Below are positions 9,405 through 18,790 of a stretch of 47,547 nt of DNA, one piece after another (position 1 is the first letter of the stretch; the number at the start of each line of letters is the position of its first letter). Where the stretch lies: NCBI GenBank assembly GCA_002471575.1, contig DKQG01000033.1, positions 1 to 47,547 of the forward strand. The letters are read 5' to 3'. Source of the stretch: Alphaproteobacteria bacterium UBA7314 (GTDB taxonomy: Bacteria > Pseudomonadota > Alphaproteobacteria > MPNO01 > UBA830). Below the pieces are notes generated by a model. That model did not search any database and was not told the DNA's origin. It worked only from the letters and a program-made list of their open reading frames with translations. The translations under genes were made by a program, and so were the position numbers.

Positions 9405-10775
9405 TCAGGAGCCCCAGGGCATAATCGCCTGCTTCAAGGCCGCATAGCCCTCGAGGAAACCCGGACGCGTACCCGCATAGACTTCGTCGAACTTGTCGAG
9501 CGCACCATCCAGCCATCTCCGGAGTTCCGAATTGTCCGGGTTAGCGTCAAGATAAGCATCTCGGATCAGTACGAAGTGGATACGCGGATCATAAGGCTGC
9601 TTCGTACCGCCCATGGACTCGTCGCCATCCAGCAGACGCAGCAGCATGGCGTCGGCGGAGCCCAAGGTCTGTTCGTGAATTGGCGGTCCGTCCATGCGGT
9701 ACATCACCGACGTCATGTCACGGCCGTTCCCGGTCGTGTACCCCATGTCTTCCCAGACCTGACGCATATCGACATCCTTGCCCAGATGATTTGCGACCAA
9801 GCCGCCGAACATCCGCAATGGATCGGATACGTCAGCCAAGAGGTCGGTCAGACGGTCGCCATCTAGATCCGTCGCCAGCACAATCGTGTCCCGTTTTTCG
9901 ATCAGGTCCCACAGCAGCAGGCCGTAATTTGTATCGGCGATATGCTGCTCGATGCGGCCGCCCCAATTTTCCATCCCGTCTTTGAAGTCGGACGGCAGCA
10001 GCGCGATGATCCGGTCAATCCGCTCCTTGTGTTCTTCGTAGGGATCGACGGCGTATTTTCGGCCGATCTCGAACTTGGTGCCCTGAAGCAGCCAAGAATG
10101 GAGTCCGGCATTGATACCGTCTTCCATGGCCTGTGTCGGCTTAGTGGCCACGCGACCCAAATGTCCAGTTTCGTGGACCATCTTCAGGAATAGGCGGTTG
10201 GCATACGCCATTTGAATACCCGGCGAGTTCATTTCGGAATGAACATGTCCGGTCTTGGGATCAACATCGAATACAGCCTTGTTCTGCGAATAGGGCAGGC
10301 AGGGCATACAGCGGACAACCGTGACCGGTCCATATGGACGAACGTTGCAGTAAACGCCTGCCTGGGTGCGCAGCGGCGCGTTCGCTGATTTACCCATGAC
10401 GACGACCTTGCCGCCCTTGCCATCATTCACGTAAGCATCGCCGGCAGTCGACCACTTGATGGATGTGCACGGCATGTTCCCGAACCAGGAAAGCGAGGCC
10501 AGTTCCGTATCGTGACGGTACTGCGACCACATCGGGACCGCGTAGTAGGGAAGCCCAAGGATGTCGATCGCCGCAAGCGTTCCAAGCAGCGCGTAAGCGT
10601 CGGTCAGCGAATGCGCGACAGGGTTAACTGAGCCGTCGTGATTGCCTCCCTTCCAAACGACCGCATCGGGCGATCCATCCGGTTTGACGTCGCTGGCTTC
10701 GAACATACCGTCGAAAACGCTGAACAGATCGCCGCCATCGGCCTCCGTGCGTGCAATGGACATAAGATCAATCAT
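9405..10775 (-). CDS. Uncharacterised protein with an HETGH motif
   Basis: I do not recognise this 456-residue protein. The start is ATG at 10775 because AGGAGA lies about 7 bases before it; a longer in-frame extension to 10919 has no such site and reads like non-coding sequence. No signal peptide or transmembrane segment is visible, so it should be cytoplasmic. Two features stand out: KMVHETGHLG at residues 198-207, which fits the HExxH zinc-binding pattern, and four cysteines before it (C103, C143, and CMPC at 156-159). The C-terminal half is acidic and helical, with no family signature I know. It is the last minus-strand gene before the terminator at 9355-9386 and lies 153 bases downstream of alaS. 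A metallopeptidase or other metal enzyme is possible but unproven. Confidence 0.7.
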   Translation of the reverse strand: MIDLMSIARTEADGGDLFSVFDGMFEASDVKPDGSPDAVVWKGGNHDGSVNPVAHSLTDAYALLGTLAAIDILGLPYYAVPMWSQYRHDTELASLSWFGNMPCTSIKWSTAGDAYVNDGKGGKVVVMGKSANAPLRTQAGVYCNVRPYGPVTVVRCMPCLPYSQNKAVFDVDPKTGHVHSEMNSPGIQMAYANRLFLKMVHETGHLGRVATKPTQAMEDGINAGLHSWLLQGTKFEIGRKYAVDPYEEHKERIDRIIALLPSDFKDGMENWGGRIEQHIADTNYGLLLWDLIEKRDTIVLATDLDGDRLTDLLADVSDPLRMFGGLVANHLGKDVDMRQVWEDMGYTTGNGRDMTSVMYRMDGPPIHEQTLGSADAMLLRLLDGDESMGGTKQPYDPRIHFVLIRDAYLDANPDNSELRRWLDGALDKFDEVYAGTRPGFLEGYAALKQAIMPWGS

Positions 10776-10928
10776 GGTCGGGTCTCCTAGCGGACTTTCT
10801 TGAGATGGTGATGTGGTGATGCTGGGCGCAAGCGCACCACCCGCTGAAAAAGCATTGTAAAATGCGATTTGCCGGCACGTCTGTAAAGAGCCAGATCGCC
10901 GCGGACGTGATGTTGACAACGAAGATTT

Positions 10929-13574
10929 CTATAAGTTGGAAAGTGCCTCCGCGATGGCATCGACAGCAGCCCGTGCGGCACTTCCGTCAGGACCGCCCGC
11001 CTGAGCCATGTCCGGACGTCCACCGCCTCCCTTGCCGCCCAATGCAGCCGACCCGACACGAACCAGATCAACCGCACTAATGCGTTCCGTAACATCGTCG
11101 GTGACGCCGACGACAATCGACGCCTTGCCGTCATCCACCGAAACGATTGCCGTCACGCCAGAACCAATTTGTTTTTTGATCTCGTCGGCCATGGATTTGA
11201 GCTCCTTGCCGGGAATTCCCTCCATCACGCGGGGCGCATACTTCAGACCTGCAATTTCGGTCACATTGCCATTGTCGGACGGGGAGCCGCCGCCGGTTGC
11301 AAGCTTTCGCCGCAGGTCGGATACTACCCTTTCGAGTTTTTTCCGTTCTTCGAGGAGACCAAGCACGCGGCTGGGGACGCCCTCGGGACCGGTTTTCAGA
11401 TCCAGCGCCACCTGCCCCAGCAGGTCTTCCCGTTCAAGGGCATAGGCCTCTGCCGTCGCGCCGGCCAGCGCCTCGATCCGCCGGACACCGGATGCCACCG
11501 CGCTTTCGCCGATAATATGAAAGAACCCGATATCGCCGGTGCGCGAAACATGGGTGCCGCCGCAGAGCTCGACCGAGAACCTGTTCGTGTCCCCGCCCAT
11601 CGTCACCACGCGGACTTCGTCGCCGTATTTTTCTCCGAACAGCGCCATTGCCCCTTGTTCGATGGCCTCGCCCGGTGTCATCAGGCGGGTATCTACCGGT
11701 GTATTTAGGCGAATACGCGCATTGACCTCACGCTCGATCTCCCGAAGCTCGTCAGCTTCGATCGCGCTTGGATGCGAAATGTCGAACCGCAACCGGTCGG
11801 GCGCGACAAGCGACCCTTTCTGGGTGACGTGATCGCCCAGCCGCCGCCGTAATGCTTCATGCAGAAGATGGGTGGCAGAATGATGTGCCCGCAGCGAGGA
11901 TCGCCGTCCGTTTTCGACCGAGAAAACCCCTACATCGCCAACCTTGACGGTCCCTCGGGAGACCGTGCCGCGGTGAATGTGCAGATCGCCGAGCTTCTTC
12001 TGGGTATCCGTGATTACGATTTCCGCGCCATCAGTCGTCAGTCCGCCGGCATCGCCTTGCTGCCCGCCGGATTCGCCATAGAACGGCGTCTGGTTCGCAA
12101 TCATTTCGACCTCGGCACCCTTTCCGGCTTCACCGACTTCGGCACCGTCGACCACCAGCGCAACGATCGCGCCGTCCGCGGTTTCCATGGTGTAGCCCAG
12201 AAATTCCGATGCACCCACGCGTTCGCGGATATCGAACCAGACGCTTTCATCAGCTGCGGACCCCGAACCGGCCCAGTTCTTCCGGGCCTCTGCGCGCTGC
12301 CGTTCCATGGCAGCGTCGAAGCCAGCATTGTCCACCGATCTACCCTGCCCGCGAAGAACGTCCTCGGTCAGGTCAAGCGGAAAGCCGTAGGTATCGTAAA
12401 GCTTGAACGCAACCTCGCCGTCCAGCGCCTCACCCTTACCAAGCTTGTCGGTTTCGTCTTCCAGTAAACGAAGGCCGCGACCGAGCGTTTCGTGGAAACG
12501 GGTTTCTTCCAGCTTGAGGGTTTCGCCGACCAGCGCCTCGGCGCGTTCCAGCTCTGGGAATGCCTTGCCCATCTCGTCGACCAGCGACGGCACCAATTTC
12601 CACAATAATGGCTCTTCACATCCCATGATATGCGCGTGACGCATTGCACGGCGCATGATCCGGCGGAGCACGTAGCCGCGGCCCTCATTCGACGGCAGGA
12701 CGCCGTCGGCGATCAGGAAGCTTGACGCGCGGAGATGATCGGCAATGACCCGGTGCGACGAGACATGGTCTCCGTCCGGCGTAACGCCCGAAGCCTCCGC
12801 CGATGCCTCTATCAGGCGATGCATCAGATCGATTTCGTAATTGTTGTGTTTGCCCTGCAGCACGGCCGCGATGCGCTCCAGTCCCATCCCGGTATCAATC
12901 GATGGTTTTGGCAGTTCTTCGCGGGTGTCGGCGTCGGTCTGCTCGAACTGCATGAAGACGAGGTTCCATATCTCGATGAACCGGTCCCCCTCCTCGTTCG
13001 GGCTGCCAGGCGGTCCGCCCGAGATCTTGTCCCCGTGGTCGTAGAATATTTCAGAGCACGGGCCACACGGGCCGGTATCGCCCATGGACCAGAAATTGTC
13101 GCTGGTCGGTATGCGGATGATCCGGTCGTCGGACAGGCCGGCGATTTTCTGCCAGAGGTCGAACGCCTGATCGTCCTCGGAAAAGACAGTGACCAGCAGT
13201 TTGTCCGCCGGCAGCCCGTATTCTTTTGTTATTAGGTTCCAAGCATACTCGATGGCGACATCCTTGAAATAGTCACCGAAAGAAAAGTTCCCTAGCATCT
13301 CGAAGAAAGTGTGATGTCGCGCCGTATAGCCGACATTTTCCAAGTCGTTATGCTTGCCACCCGCGCGGACGCATTTCTGCGACGTGGTCGCCCGGTTATA
13401 GGTGCGCGTTTCCAGTCCGGTAAAGACGTTCTTGAACTGCACCATCCCAGCATTGGTGAACAACAGCGTCGGGTCGTTGTGCGGCACAAGGGGCGAGGAC
13501 GCCACGATCTCGTGGCCGTTCTTGGCGAAATAATCGAGAAATGTCGCCCGGATGTCATTGGTAGATGCCGTCAT
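10929..13574 (-). CDS. alaS: Alanyl-tRNA synthetase
   Basis: This essential enzyme charges tRNA-Ala and hydrolyses mischarged Ser- or Gly-tRNA-Ala. With ATG at 13574 the protein has 881 residues, the normal bacterial length; the 20 extra upstream codons are not expected. The class II catalytic core occupies the N-terminus (RATFLDYFAKNGHEIVASS, then TSQKCVRAGGKHNDLENVG). The editing domain has HHSATHLLHEALR and the zinc-site CGGTHV with downstream IGFF. The C-terminal Gly-rich C-Ala/DHHA1 domain includes GGKGGGGRPDMAQAGG. It lies downstream of recA on the same strand, an arrangement common in Alphaproteobacteria. No strong Shine-Dalgarno sequence precedes the chosen start. Confidence 0.97.
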   Translation of the reverse strand: MTASTNDIRATFLDYFAKNGHEIVASSPLVPHNDPTLLFTNAGMVQFKNVFTGLETRTYNRATTSQKCVRAGGKHNDLENVGYTARHHTFFEMLGNFSFGDYFKDVAIEYAWNLITKEYGLPADKLLVTVFSEDDQAFDLWQKIAGLSDDRIIRIPTSDNFWSMGDTGPCGPCSEIFYDHGDKISGGPPGSPNEEGDRFIEIWNLVFMQFEQTDADTREELPKPSIDTGMGLERIAAVLQGKHNNYEIDLMHRLIEASAEASGVTPDGDHVSSHRVIADHLRASSFLIADGVLPSNEGRGYVLRRIMRRAMRHAHIMGCEEPLLWKLVPSLVDEMGKAFPELERAEALVGETLKLEETRFHETLGRGLRLLEDETDKLGKGEALDGEVAFKLYDTYGFPLDLTEDVLRGQGRSVDNAGFDAAMERQRAEARKNWAGSGSAADESVWFDIRERVGASEFLGYTMETADGAIVALVVDGAEVGEAGKGAEVEMIANQTPFYGESGGQQGDAGGLTTDGAEIVITDTQKKLGDLHIHRGTVSRGTVKVGDVGVFSVENGRRSSLRAHHSATHLLHEALRRRLGDHVTQKGSLVAPDRLRFDISHPSAIEADELREIEREVNARIRLNTPVDTRLMTPGEAIEQGAMALFGEKYGDEVRVVTMGGDTNRFSVELCGGTHVSRTGDIGFFHIIGESAVASGVRRIEALAGATAEAYALEREDLLGQVALDLKTGPEGVPSRVLGLLEERKKLERVVSDLRRKLATGGGSPSDNGNVTEIAGLKYAPRVMEGIPGKELKSMADEIKKQIGSGVTAIVSVDDGKASIVVGVTDDVTERISAVDLVRVGSAALGGKGGGGRPDMAQAGGPDGSAARAAVDAIAEALSNL

Positions 13575-13747
13575 GGAACCGTATTTTCGCCTATTCAGTT
13601 CACCGCGCGGGCCAAGGGCGGATGATCGTATCAAAGCTGCCGGAAAACGCTCGTTTTTACCGGCCTATCACCATACTGTCCAGACGCAGGACGGGCCCCG
13701 TCACCGGAGCCCGTTCCCTTACCGATCAAGTGATGACTTCGTGGGCG

Positions 13748-14854
<1,107 letters not shown>

Positions 14855-14923
14855 CTCATCCTCTCCTTATTTCATACGGCTGTCGTCGGTGCAAATCGTT
14901 GTGTGGAAACAAATGTACCTATT

Positions 14924-15007
14924 TTGTTCTCGCCCGCAAGAACAATTTCAAGAAACTGAAAAACTGCTGTTTTTAAAGATATTTTCCGGTTTTGTTCTGA
15001 TCTGAAC
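14924..15007 (-). promoter_or_regulatory. recA upstream region with two GTTC/GAAC inverted repeats (candidate LexA sites)
   Basis: One repeat is TTGTTCT-N8-AGAACAA (about 14924-14945, read as GTTC-N10-GAAC) and the second is GTTC-N6-GAAC at 14994-15007. The first starts about 70 bases before recA and lies close to a TTGAAA -35-like element. Alphaproteobacterial LexA usually binds the direct repeat GTTCN7GTTC, which I did not find. The binding assignment is therefore tentative. Confidence 0.4.
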
Positions 15008-15058
15008 GCGAAACTCGGAGCGAGCATTCAGAGTTTATAACGCGGGAACGATTCGGCG

Positions 15059-15362
15059 ATGGCGAGCATTGCGCTGGTTTTCATCACGGGTGGTCACGAT
15101 CGCGAAATGACCGCGGGCACATGGGCGAACAACGACCCGCTGTTAGTGGCGCCACACGCCTTCGCGATTATCGATGACCTGGGCGCGATCATGATCATGG
15201 CGCTGTTTTACGCGGGCAACCTGTCCAAAACCGCGCTACTCATCGCGCCGGTTGGGCTTGCTGTCGGGATCAGTGATATTGGAGCTGCTGGGCTACTTTG
15301 TGCTCGAAGCCGCGATCGCCAATTCGACAGCGGAACCTGAGCCCGCACCACAGACAGCCTAG
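15059..15362 (+). pseudogene. Remnant of a Na+/H+ antiporter gene (NhaA-like), frameshifted and internally deleted
   Basis: The first frame encodes FAIIDDLGAIMIMALFYAGN, which closely matches the AIIDDLGAI..IALFY segment of NhaA that carries the paired catalytic aspartates. It continues LSKTALLIAPVGLAVG, as expected for the next segment. From about 15255 a second frame gives LLSGSVILELLGYFVLEAA and ends at TAG (15360-15362). That resembles the last NhaA helix (AGSLLSALLGYLVL). The whole middle of the roughly 390-residue antiporter is missing and the two parts are in different frames, so it cannot be functional. Its end overlaps the end of the convergent VOC gene. Confidence 0.7.
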
Positions 15363-15907
15363 CCGCCAGCGGGAATCCGCTTCTGGAATTCGGCGCGCCA
15401 GTCCTCGATCGGTTGAAAGGTCGGATCGGCCTTCGCATGCGCCTCTGAAGCGGTGTAAATTTCTTCGTCGGACATTGAGAAATCGATATCATGGCGGTGC
15501 GGCTGGTTGATGTACCAAGGCGTATCCATGAATGCCTCGAGCCGGTTGCCTTCCGGATCGAAGAAGTAAACCGACCAAGCGTTGCCGTGATCAGTGACGA
15601 ACACTCTCTGAACGTCTTCATCGGTTGTAACCGCGTCGTGCACCTGTCGCAATTGCCCTAGGGTTTCGCATTTGAACGATATCTGGTTGACCGTCGTCTG
15701 CTCGGTCTCCGGTTTCCTGCCCTCGGCGACGACCACCTGATGATGATCCTTCGGGTCTCGGGACATGAAAGCATATCGATTGCCGTTCAGCAGCCCTTCG
15801 TCGGCAATGCCGAACCCGAACATGCGCACGTAAAAGTTCTTCATTCGCTCAAAATCCTGCACCCATATCCCGACGTGGGCGAGTTTCATTTCCGGAAGTT
15901 TGGCCAT
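15359..15907 (-). CDS. VOC-superfamily protein (glyoxalase/extradiol dioxygenase-like)
   Basis: The fold is the paired beta-alpha-beta-beta-beta of glyoxalase and type I extradiol dioxygenases. I start it at MAKLPEMK (15907), giving 182 residues; an ATG eight codons upstream is possible. Motifs visible are LAHVGIWVQDFERMKNFYV (first half, candidate metal His), YAFMSRDPKDHHQVVV, and WSVYFFDPEGNRLEAFMD (candidate metal Glu) near 130. The usual second His, normally at the start of the second module, is replaced in VNQISFK. Metal binding may therefore be incomplete. The C-terminus runs beyond the VOC fold with a polar tail. It may act on an aromatic or diol in the neighbouring catabolic genes, but the substrate is unknown. 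Confidence 0.75.
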   Translation of the reverse strand: MAKLPEMKLAHVGIWVQDFERMKNFYVRMFGFGIADEGLLNGNRYAFMSRDPKDHHQVVVAEGRKPETEQTTVNQISFKCETLGQLRQVHDAVTTDEDVQRVFVTDHGNAWSVYFFDPEGNRLEAFMDTPWYINQPHRHDIDFSMSDEEIYTASEAHAKADPTFQPIEDWRAEFQKRIPAGG

Positions 15908-16043
15908 TTCGCGCTGCCCATTACATTGCACCTAAGCCGATTTTAGGCCGGCCATTGCCCTCTTCGCAAACCGCCCCCCTGCGCGGACTTGCATATCGCG
16001 GCACAAAGGTTATTCATGCCAAAACACTTAACAGGAGGGCGGC

Positions 16044-16889
16044 ATGAAAATCACGACTTATTCAGTAAACGGCTCGGAATCATACGGCGTTGTCACCGAA
16101 GAGGGCGTCATAGACGCCAAACCACTGGCAGGGGGCCCGCAGACCCTGCGCGGCGCGATCGCCGCAGGTGCGCTGAACAAAATTGCCGAAGCCGCCGCAG
16201 GCAAGACCCCCGACCACAGCATGGAAGAGATTGAGTTCCTCCCCGTAATCCCCGACCCGGACAAGATTGTTGCCGTAGGACTGAACTATCGGAGCCACGT
16301 CCTCGAAGGCGGTCGGGACATACCGGAATGGCCGATGATCTTCACCCGGTTCGCCAACTCGCAGGTCGGACATGGACAGGCGATGATCAAGCCGAACGCA
16401 TCCGAAATGTTCGACTTCGAAGGTGAAATGGCCGTAATCATCGGCAAAACCTGCCGCCATGTGTCGGAGGCGGACGCGCTTTCGGTCGTCGCCGGATATT
16501 CCTGCTACAATGACGGCTCGATCCGCGATTACCAGCGCCATACCAGTCAGTTCGTGCCGGGCAAATCGTTCTACAAGTCCGGCGCATTTGGCCCGTGGAT
16601 GGTGACGGCGGATGAAATTCCCAACCCAGGCGCGCTGACGCTGATGACCCGCCTTAACGGCGAGGAAATGCAACGGGCGACCACCGACGACCTGCTGTTC
16701 AGCATCCCTCAGCTGATCCACTACCTGACCACGGTGACCGAACTTGTCCCCGGCGACGTGATCGTTTCCGGCACTACCGGCGGCGTCGGCTTCTACCGCG
16801 ATCCGCAGGTGTTTATGAAAGAAGGCGACACGATCGAGATCGAGCTCGACAAGATCGGCGTCCTTCGCAACCCGATCGTGAACGAGTGA
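16044..16889 (+). CDS. Fumarylacetoacetate hydrolase-family protein
   Basis: This family cleaves or hydrates 2-keto acids and acylpyruvates (fumarylpyruvate hydrolase, 2-hydroxyhepta-2,4-diene-1,7-dioate isomerase, 5-oxopent-3-ene decarboxylase) using a divalent metal. The 281-residue length is typical of the short form. AGGAGGG lies 5 bases before ATG 16044. The catalytic domain shows VGLNYRSH (about 78), MFDFEGEMAVIIGK with the metal-binding Glu pair (about 129-142), YSCYNDGSIRDYQR with the metal Asp (about 153), then FYKSGAFGPWMV and SGTTGGVGFYRDP. All expected ligands are present, so it should be active. The C-C or C-O bond it cleaves is not determined, but it fits a central aromatic or heterocycle degradation route. 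Confidence 0.88.
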   Translation: MKITTYSVNGSESYGVVTEEGVIDAKPLAGGPQTLRGAIAAGALNKIAEAAAGKTPDHSMEEIEFLPVIPDPDKIVAVGLNYRSHVLEGGRDIPEWPMIFTRFANSQVGHGQAMIKPNASEMFDFEGEMAVIIGKTCRHVSEADALSVVAGYSCYNDGSIRDYQRHTSQFVPGKSFYKSGAFGPWMVTADEIPNPGALTLMTRLNGEEMQRATTDDLLFSIPQLIHYLTTVTELVPGDVIVSGTTGGVGFYRDPQVFMKEGDTIEIELDKIGVLRNPIVNE

Positions 16890-16968
16890 CCACCAAAAAG
16901 CTATGATCCCAACTGAACCAGGGATCTACTACCGCCAGAAGACTCCAGCCGGCGCGGGTACGACGGAC

Positions 16969-17778
16969 TCAACCACTCCGCGCCAGATGCGCCTTCAGCG
17001 CGCCATTGAACCGTTCCGGGTGCTCGATATAGATCATATGCCCGACATCGGGTAGTTCCACCAGTTCGGCGCCGGTCAGAGCATCGACAATCCGGCGCAC
17101 GACGTCCTGTGACGCTGTCTTGTCGCCGCTACCCGCCACCACGGTTGTCGGGCCCGGGTCGTCCGGGATTTCCTGCATGATGTTGGCCCGCGCCATGGCC
17201 CGCCACTGGGCGAGATAGCCCTCGAGCCGCGTCCACGACATCACCTCAACCCCTTTCCGCACCGTCGCAGCGTCGGCCGTCGCCGCACAGGATTTCGGCG
17301 CGTGGTCGCGCGCGTAGGCCTCGACACCCAAATCGGCCAGCAGTTTTTCGCGCTCGGCGATGATCTCCGCCTGCTTATCCTCCCCCAGCGGGCCGGAGCC
17401 GATGACCGGCTGGGCCAGCACCATGCTCGCCACCCGGTCGGGGTAATCATTTCGGAAGGCCGGCATTAACGTGGCGCCGAAGGAGTGTCCGACCAAGTGC
17501 GCGCGGTCGACTTCCACTGCATTGAGCAACGCCGCCAGTTTCGCTGTGTAATCGGCAACCGTCGGCTCGTCGGTCGGCCAGTTGTCGGACTCGCCGTAGC
17601 CGGGTGCATCCCAGCCGATCACGCGATAGCGGTCCGAGAACTGCGCGTACTGGGTTTCCCAGTTGCGGGAATTGCCGCCCATGCCGTGGATAAACACCAG
17701 CGCAGACCCCTTCCCGGCTTCGCGCCCGGCAAGCTTGCGATCATCGATGACGGTGTGCCGAGTATTCGGCACAGACAT
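16969..17778 (-). CDS. Alpha/beta-fold hydrolase
   Basis: The 269-residue enzyme shows an oxyanion-hole segment FIHGMGGNSRNW (about 30-41), a nucleophile elbow GHSFGAT (about 98-104), and a C-terminal catalytic His in LPDVGHMIYIEHP, with Asp in VVAGSGDKTAS. These are the canonical triad positions of the meta-cleavage-product hydrolase/haloperoxidase group. ATG 17778 is preferred over the TTG one codon upstream because it shares one base with the preceding gene stop (TGATG), implying coupled translation. It is the downstream gene of a two-hydrolase operon, divergent from the LLM-MarR unit. The substrate is unknown; it may hydrolyse a ring-cleavage product. Confidence 0.85.
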   Translation of the reverse strand: MSVPNTRHTVIDDRKLAGREAGKGSALVFIHGMGGNSRNWETQYAQFSDRYRVIGWDAPGYGESDNWPTDEPTVADYTAKLAALLNAVEVDRAHLVGHSFGATLMPAFRNDYPDRVASMVLAQPVIGSGPLGEDKQAEIIAEREKLLADLGVEAYARDHAPKSCAATADAATVRKGVEVMSWTRLEGYLAQWRAMARANIMQEIPDDPGPTTVVAGSGDKTASQDVVRRIVDALTGAELVELPDVGHMIYIEHPERFNGALKAHLARSG

Positions 17779-18656
17779 CAACGAAGACCCATCAACTTCA
17801 TCGCGGCCGCGAAAAGATCGTGATCCGTTTCCGCCAGCGCGCTGAGTGCGGTGAAGTGATCCCGCCCGGGCATGTTCAGCGTCGATGTCTCGACGCCCTG
17901 CTCCGCCCAGGTCTTCGCCAGGTCCGATGCCTGGCGGTCGAATTCGTCGTATTCGAAACCACCGAAGGCGATGACCGACGGGCCGCCGGTGAGGGGCGGC
18001 AGAAACATTGGGCTCAGTCCCGGCACGTCCTCGGGCTGCAGGCGAACCGCATCGTTCAACGGTGTCAGGCGGATAGGCTCCAGGTCATAGATCCCGCTGA
18101 TGGGAAGACCCGCGGCAACGAGGTTCGATGGAAGCCCGTCTTCAAGCGACGACCAGTCTGTCGCCTGCATCATTGAGGTCAGATGCCCGCCCGCGGAATG
18201 ACCGGAAACCACGATCCGGTCGCGGTCGTATCCGTAAGTCGCAGCCTCTTTCCACAGGTATGCGACAGCTCGCTGACACTGGTTGGTCAGCTCGGCCAGT
18301 GTCACGCCTGGACACAGGGTATATTCGATGTTGGCGAAAGCCGCGCCGTGGGCGTTCAGTTCCTTGGCCAGGAACTCGAAGCCTTCCTTGTCGTTCCATT
18401 GCCAGTAGCCGCCATGGATGAAGGCTAATAACGGCGCGCCGTCATTGTGGGGCAGGAACACATCCACCCGTTCGCGCGGATCGTCGCCGTATTGTTCGTC
18501 CAGATGCTTCCGCGCCGCGTTAGCTCGATAGTCGGCCGACCGTGCATTCTGGTCGTCCTTGATGGCGGCCAGGTCGGCCTCGCTGATCTGCGCGCGGTTG
18601 TTATACTGCGCATATAGCGCCTCTGAATCGTAGTCTCGGTAAATGGCGTCGGCCAT
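17778..18656 (-). CDS. Alpha/beta hydrolase, arylformamidase (kynurenine formamidase)-like
   Basis: The 292-residue protein has the HGGYW motif (about residue 80) typical of arylformamidases and related esterases, a nucleophile elbow GHSAGGHL (about 155), and a C-terminal GRDHFTAL (about 265) with the catalytic His. The start is MADAIYRD at 18656, with AGGGAGA about 7 bases upstream; an upstream in-frame extension lacks such a site. Family members remove formyl groups from N-formyl aromatics or hydrolyse other small esters and amides. It is the first gene of the minus-strand unit and faces the luciferase-like gene across an operator-like palindrome. No kynurenine-pathway genes lie nearby, so tryptophan degradation is not implied. 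Confidence 0.8.
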   Translation of the reverse strand: MADAIYRDYDSEALYAQYNNRAQISEADLAAIKDDQNARSADYRANAARKHLDEQYGDDPRERVDVFLPHNDGAPLLAFIHGGYWQWNDKEGFEFLAKELNAHGAAFANIEYTLCPGVTLAELTNQCQRAVAYLWKEAATYGYDRDRIVVSGHSAGGHLTSMMQATDWSSLEDGLPSNLVAAGLPISGIYDLEPIRLTPLNDAVRLQPEDVPGLSPMFLPPLTGGPSVIAFGGFEYDEFDRQASDLAKTWAEQGVETSTLNMPGRDHFTALSALAETDHDLFAAAMKLMGLR

Positions 18657-18720
18657 CGTCAATCTCCCTGTTTCGCGGACATGGTAGCTGCCGTCACGCG
18701 GCAATCAACTAAGACCGAAA

Positions 18721-18751
18721 TTTGCACTTGCAAATAATAAAGTTTGCAAGT
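18721..18751. promoter_or_regulatory. Palindromic operator candidate between divergent hydrolase and monooxygenase units
   Basis: The intergenic region holds a perfect 9-base inverted repeat, ACTTGCAAA (18726-18734) and TTTGCAAGT (18743-18751), with an 8-base AT-rich spacer. An overlapping repeat TTTGCA-CT-TGCAAA spans 18721-18734. The TTGCAA cores also resemble -35 hexamers for the divergent promoters. The position and symmetry fit binding of a dimeric winged-helix regulator, most simply the MarR protein encoded at 19874-20332. That protein would then control both transcription units and itself. Confidence 0.6.
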
Positions 18752-18790
18752 TAACATTTGAGTTCTGAACGTTTGATCAGGGAAAACGCC

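Noticed and set aside
12735..13235. Plus-strand frame of 166 codons inside alaS
   Set aside because: It is antisense to alaS, whose full-length protein is well supported.
13691..13714. ACGGGC/GCCCGT hairpin between alaS and recA
   Set aside because: The stem is 6 bases with a 12-base loop and no T-run on the minus strand, so I do not call it a terminator.
16080..16721. Minus-strand frame of 213 codons within the FAH-family gene
   Set aside because: It is a shadow of a gene with complete metal-ligand motifs.
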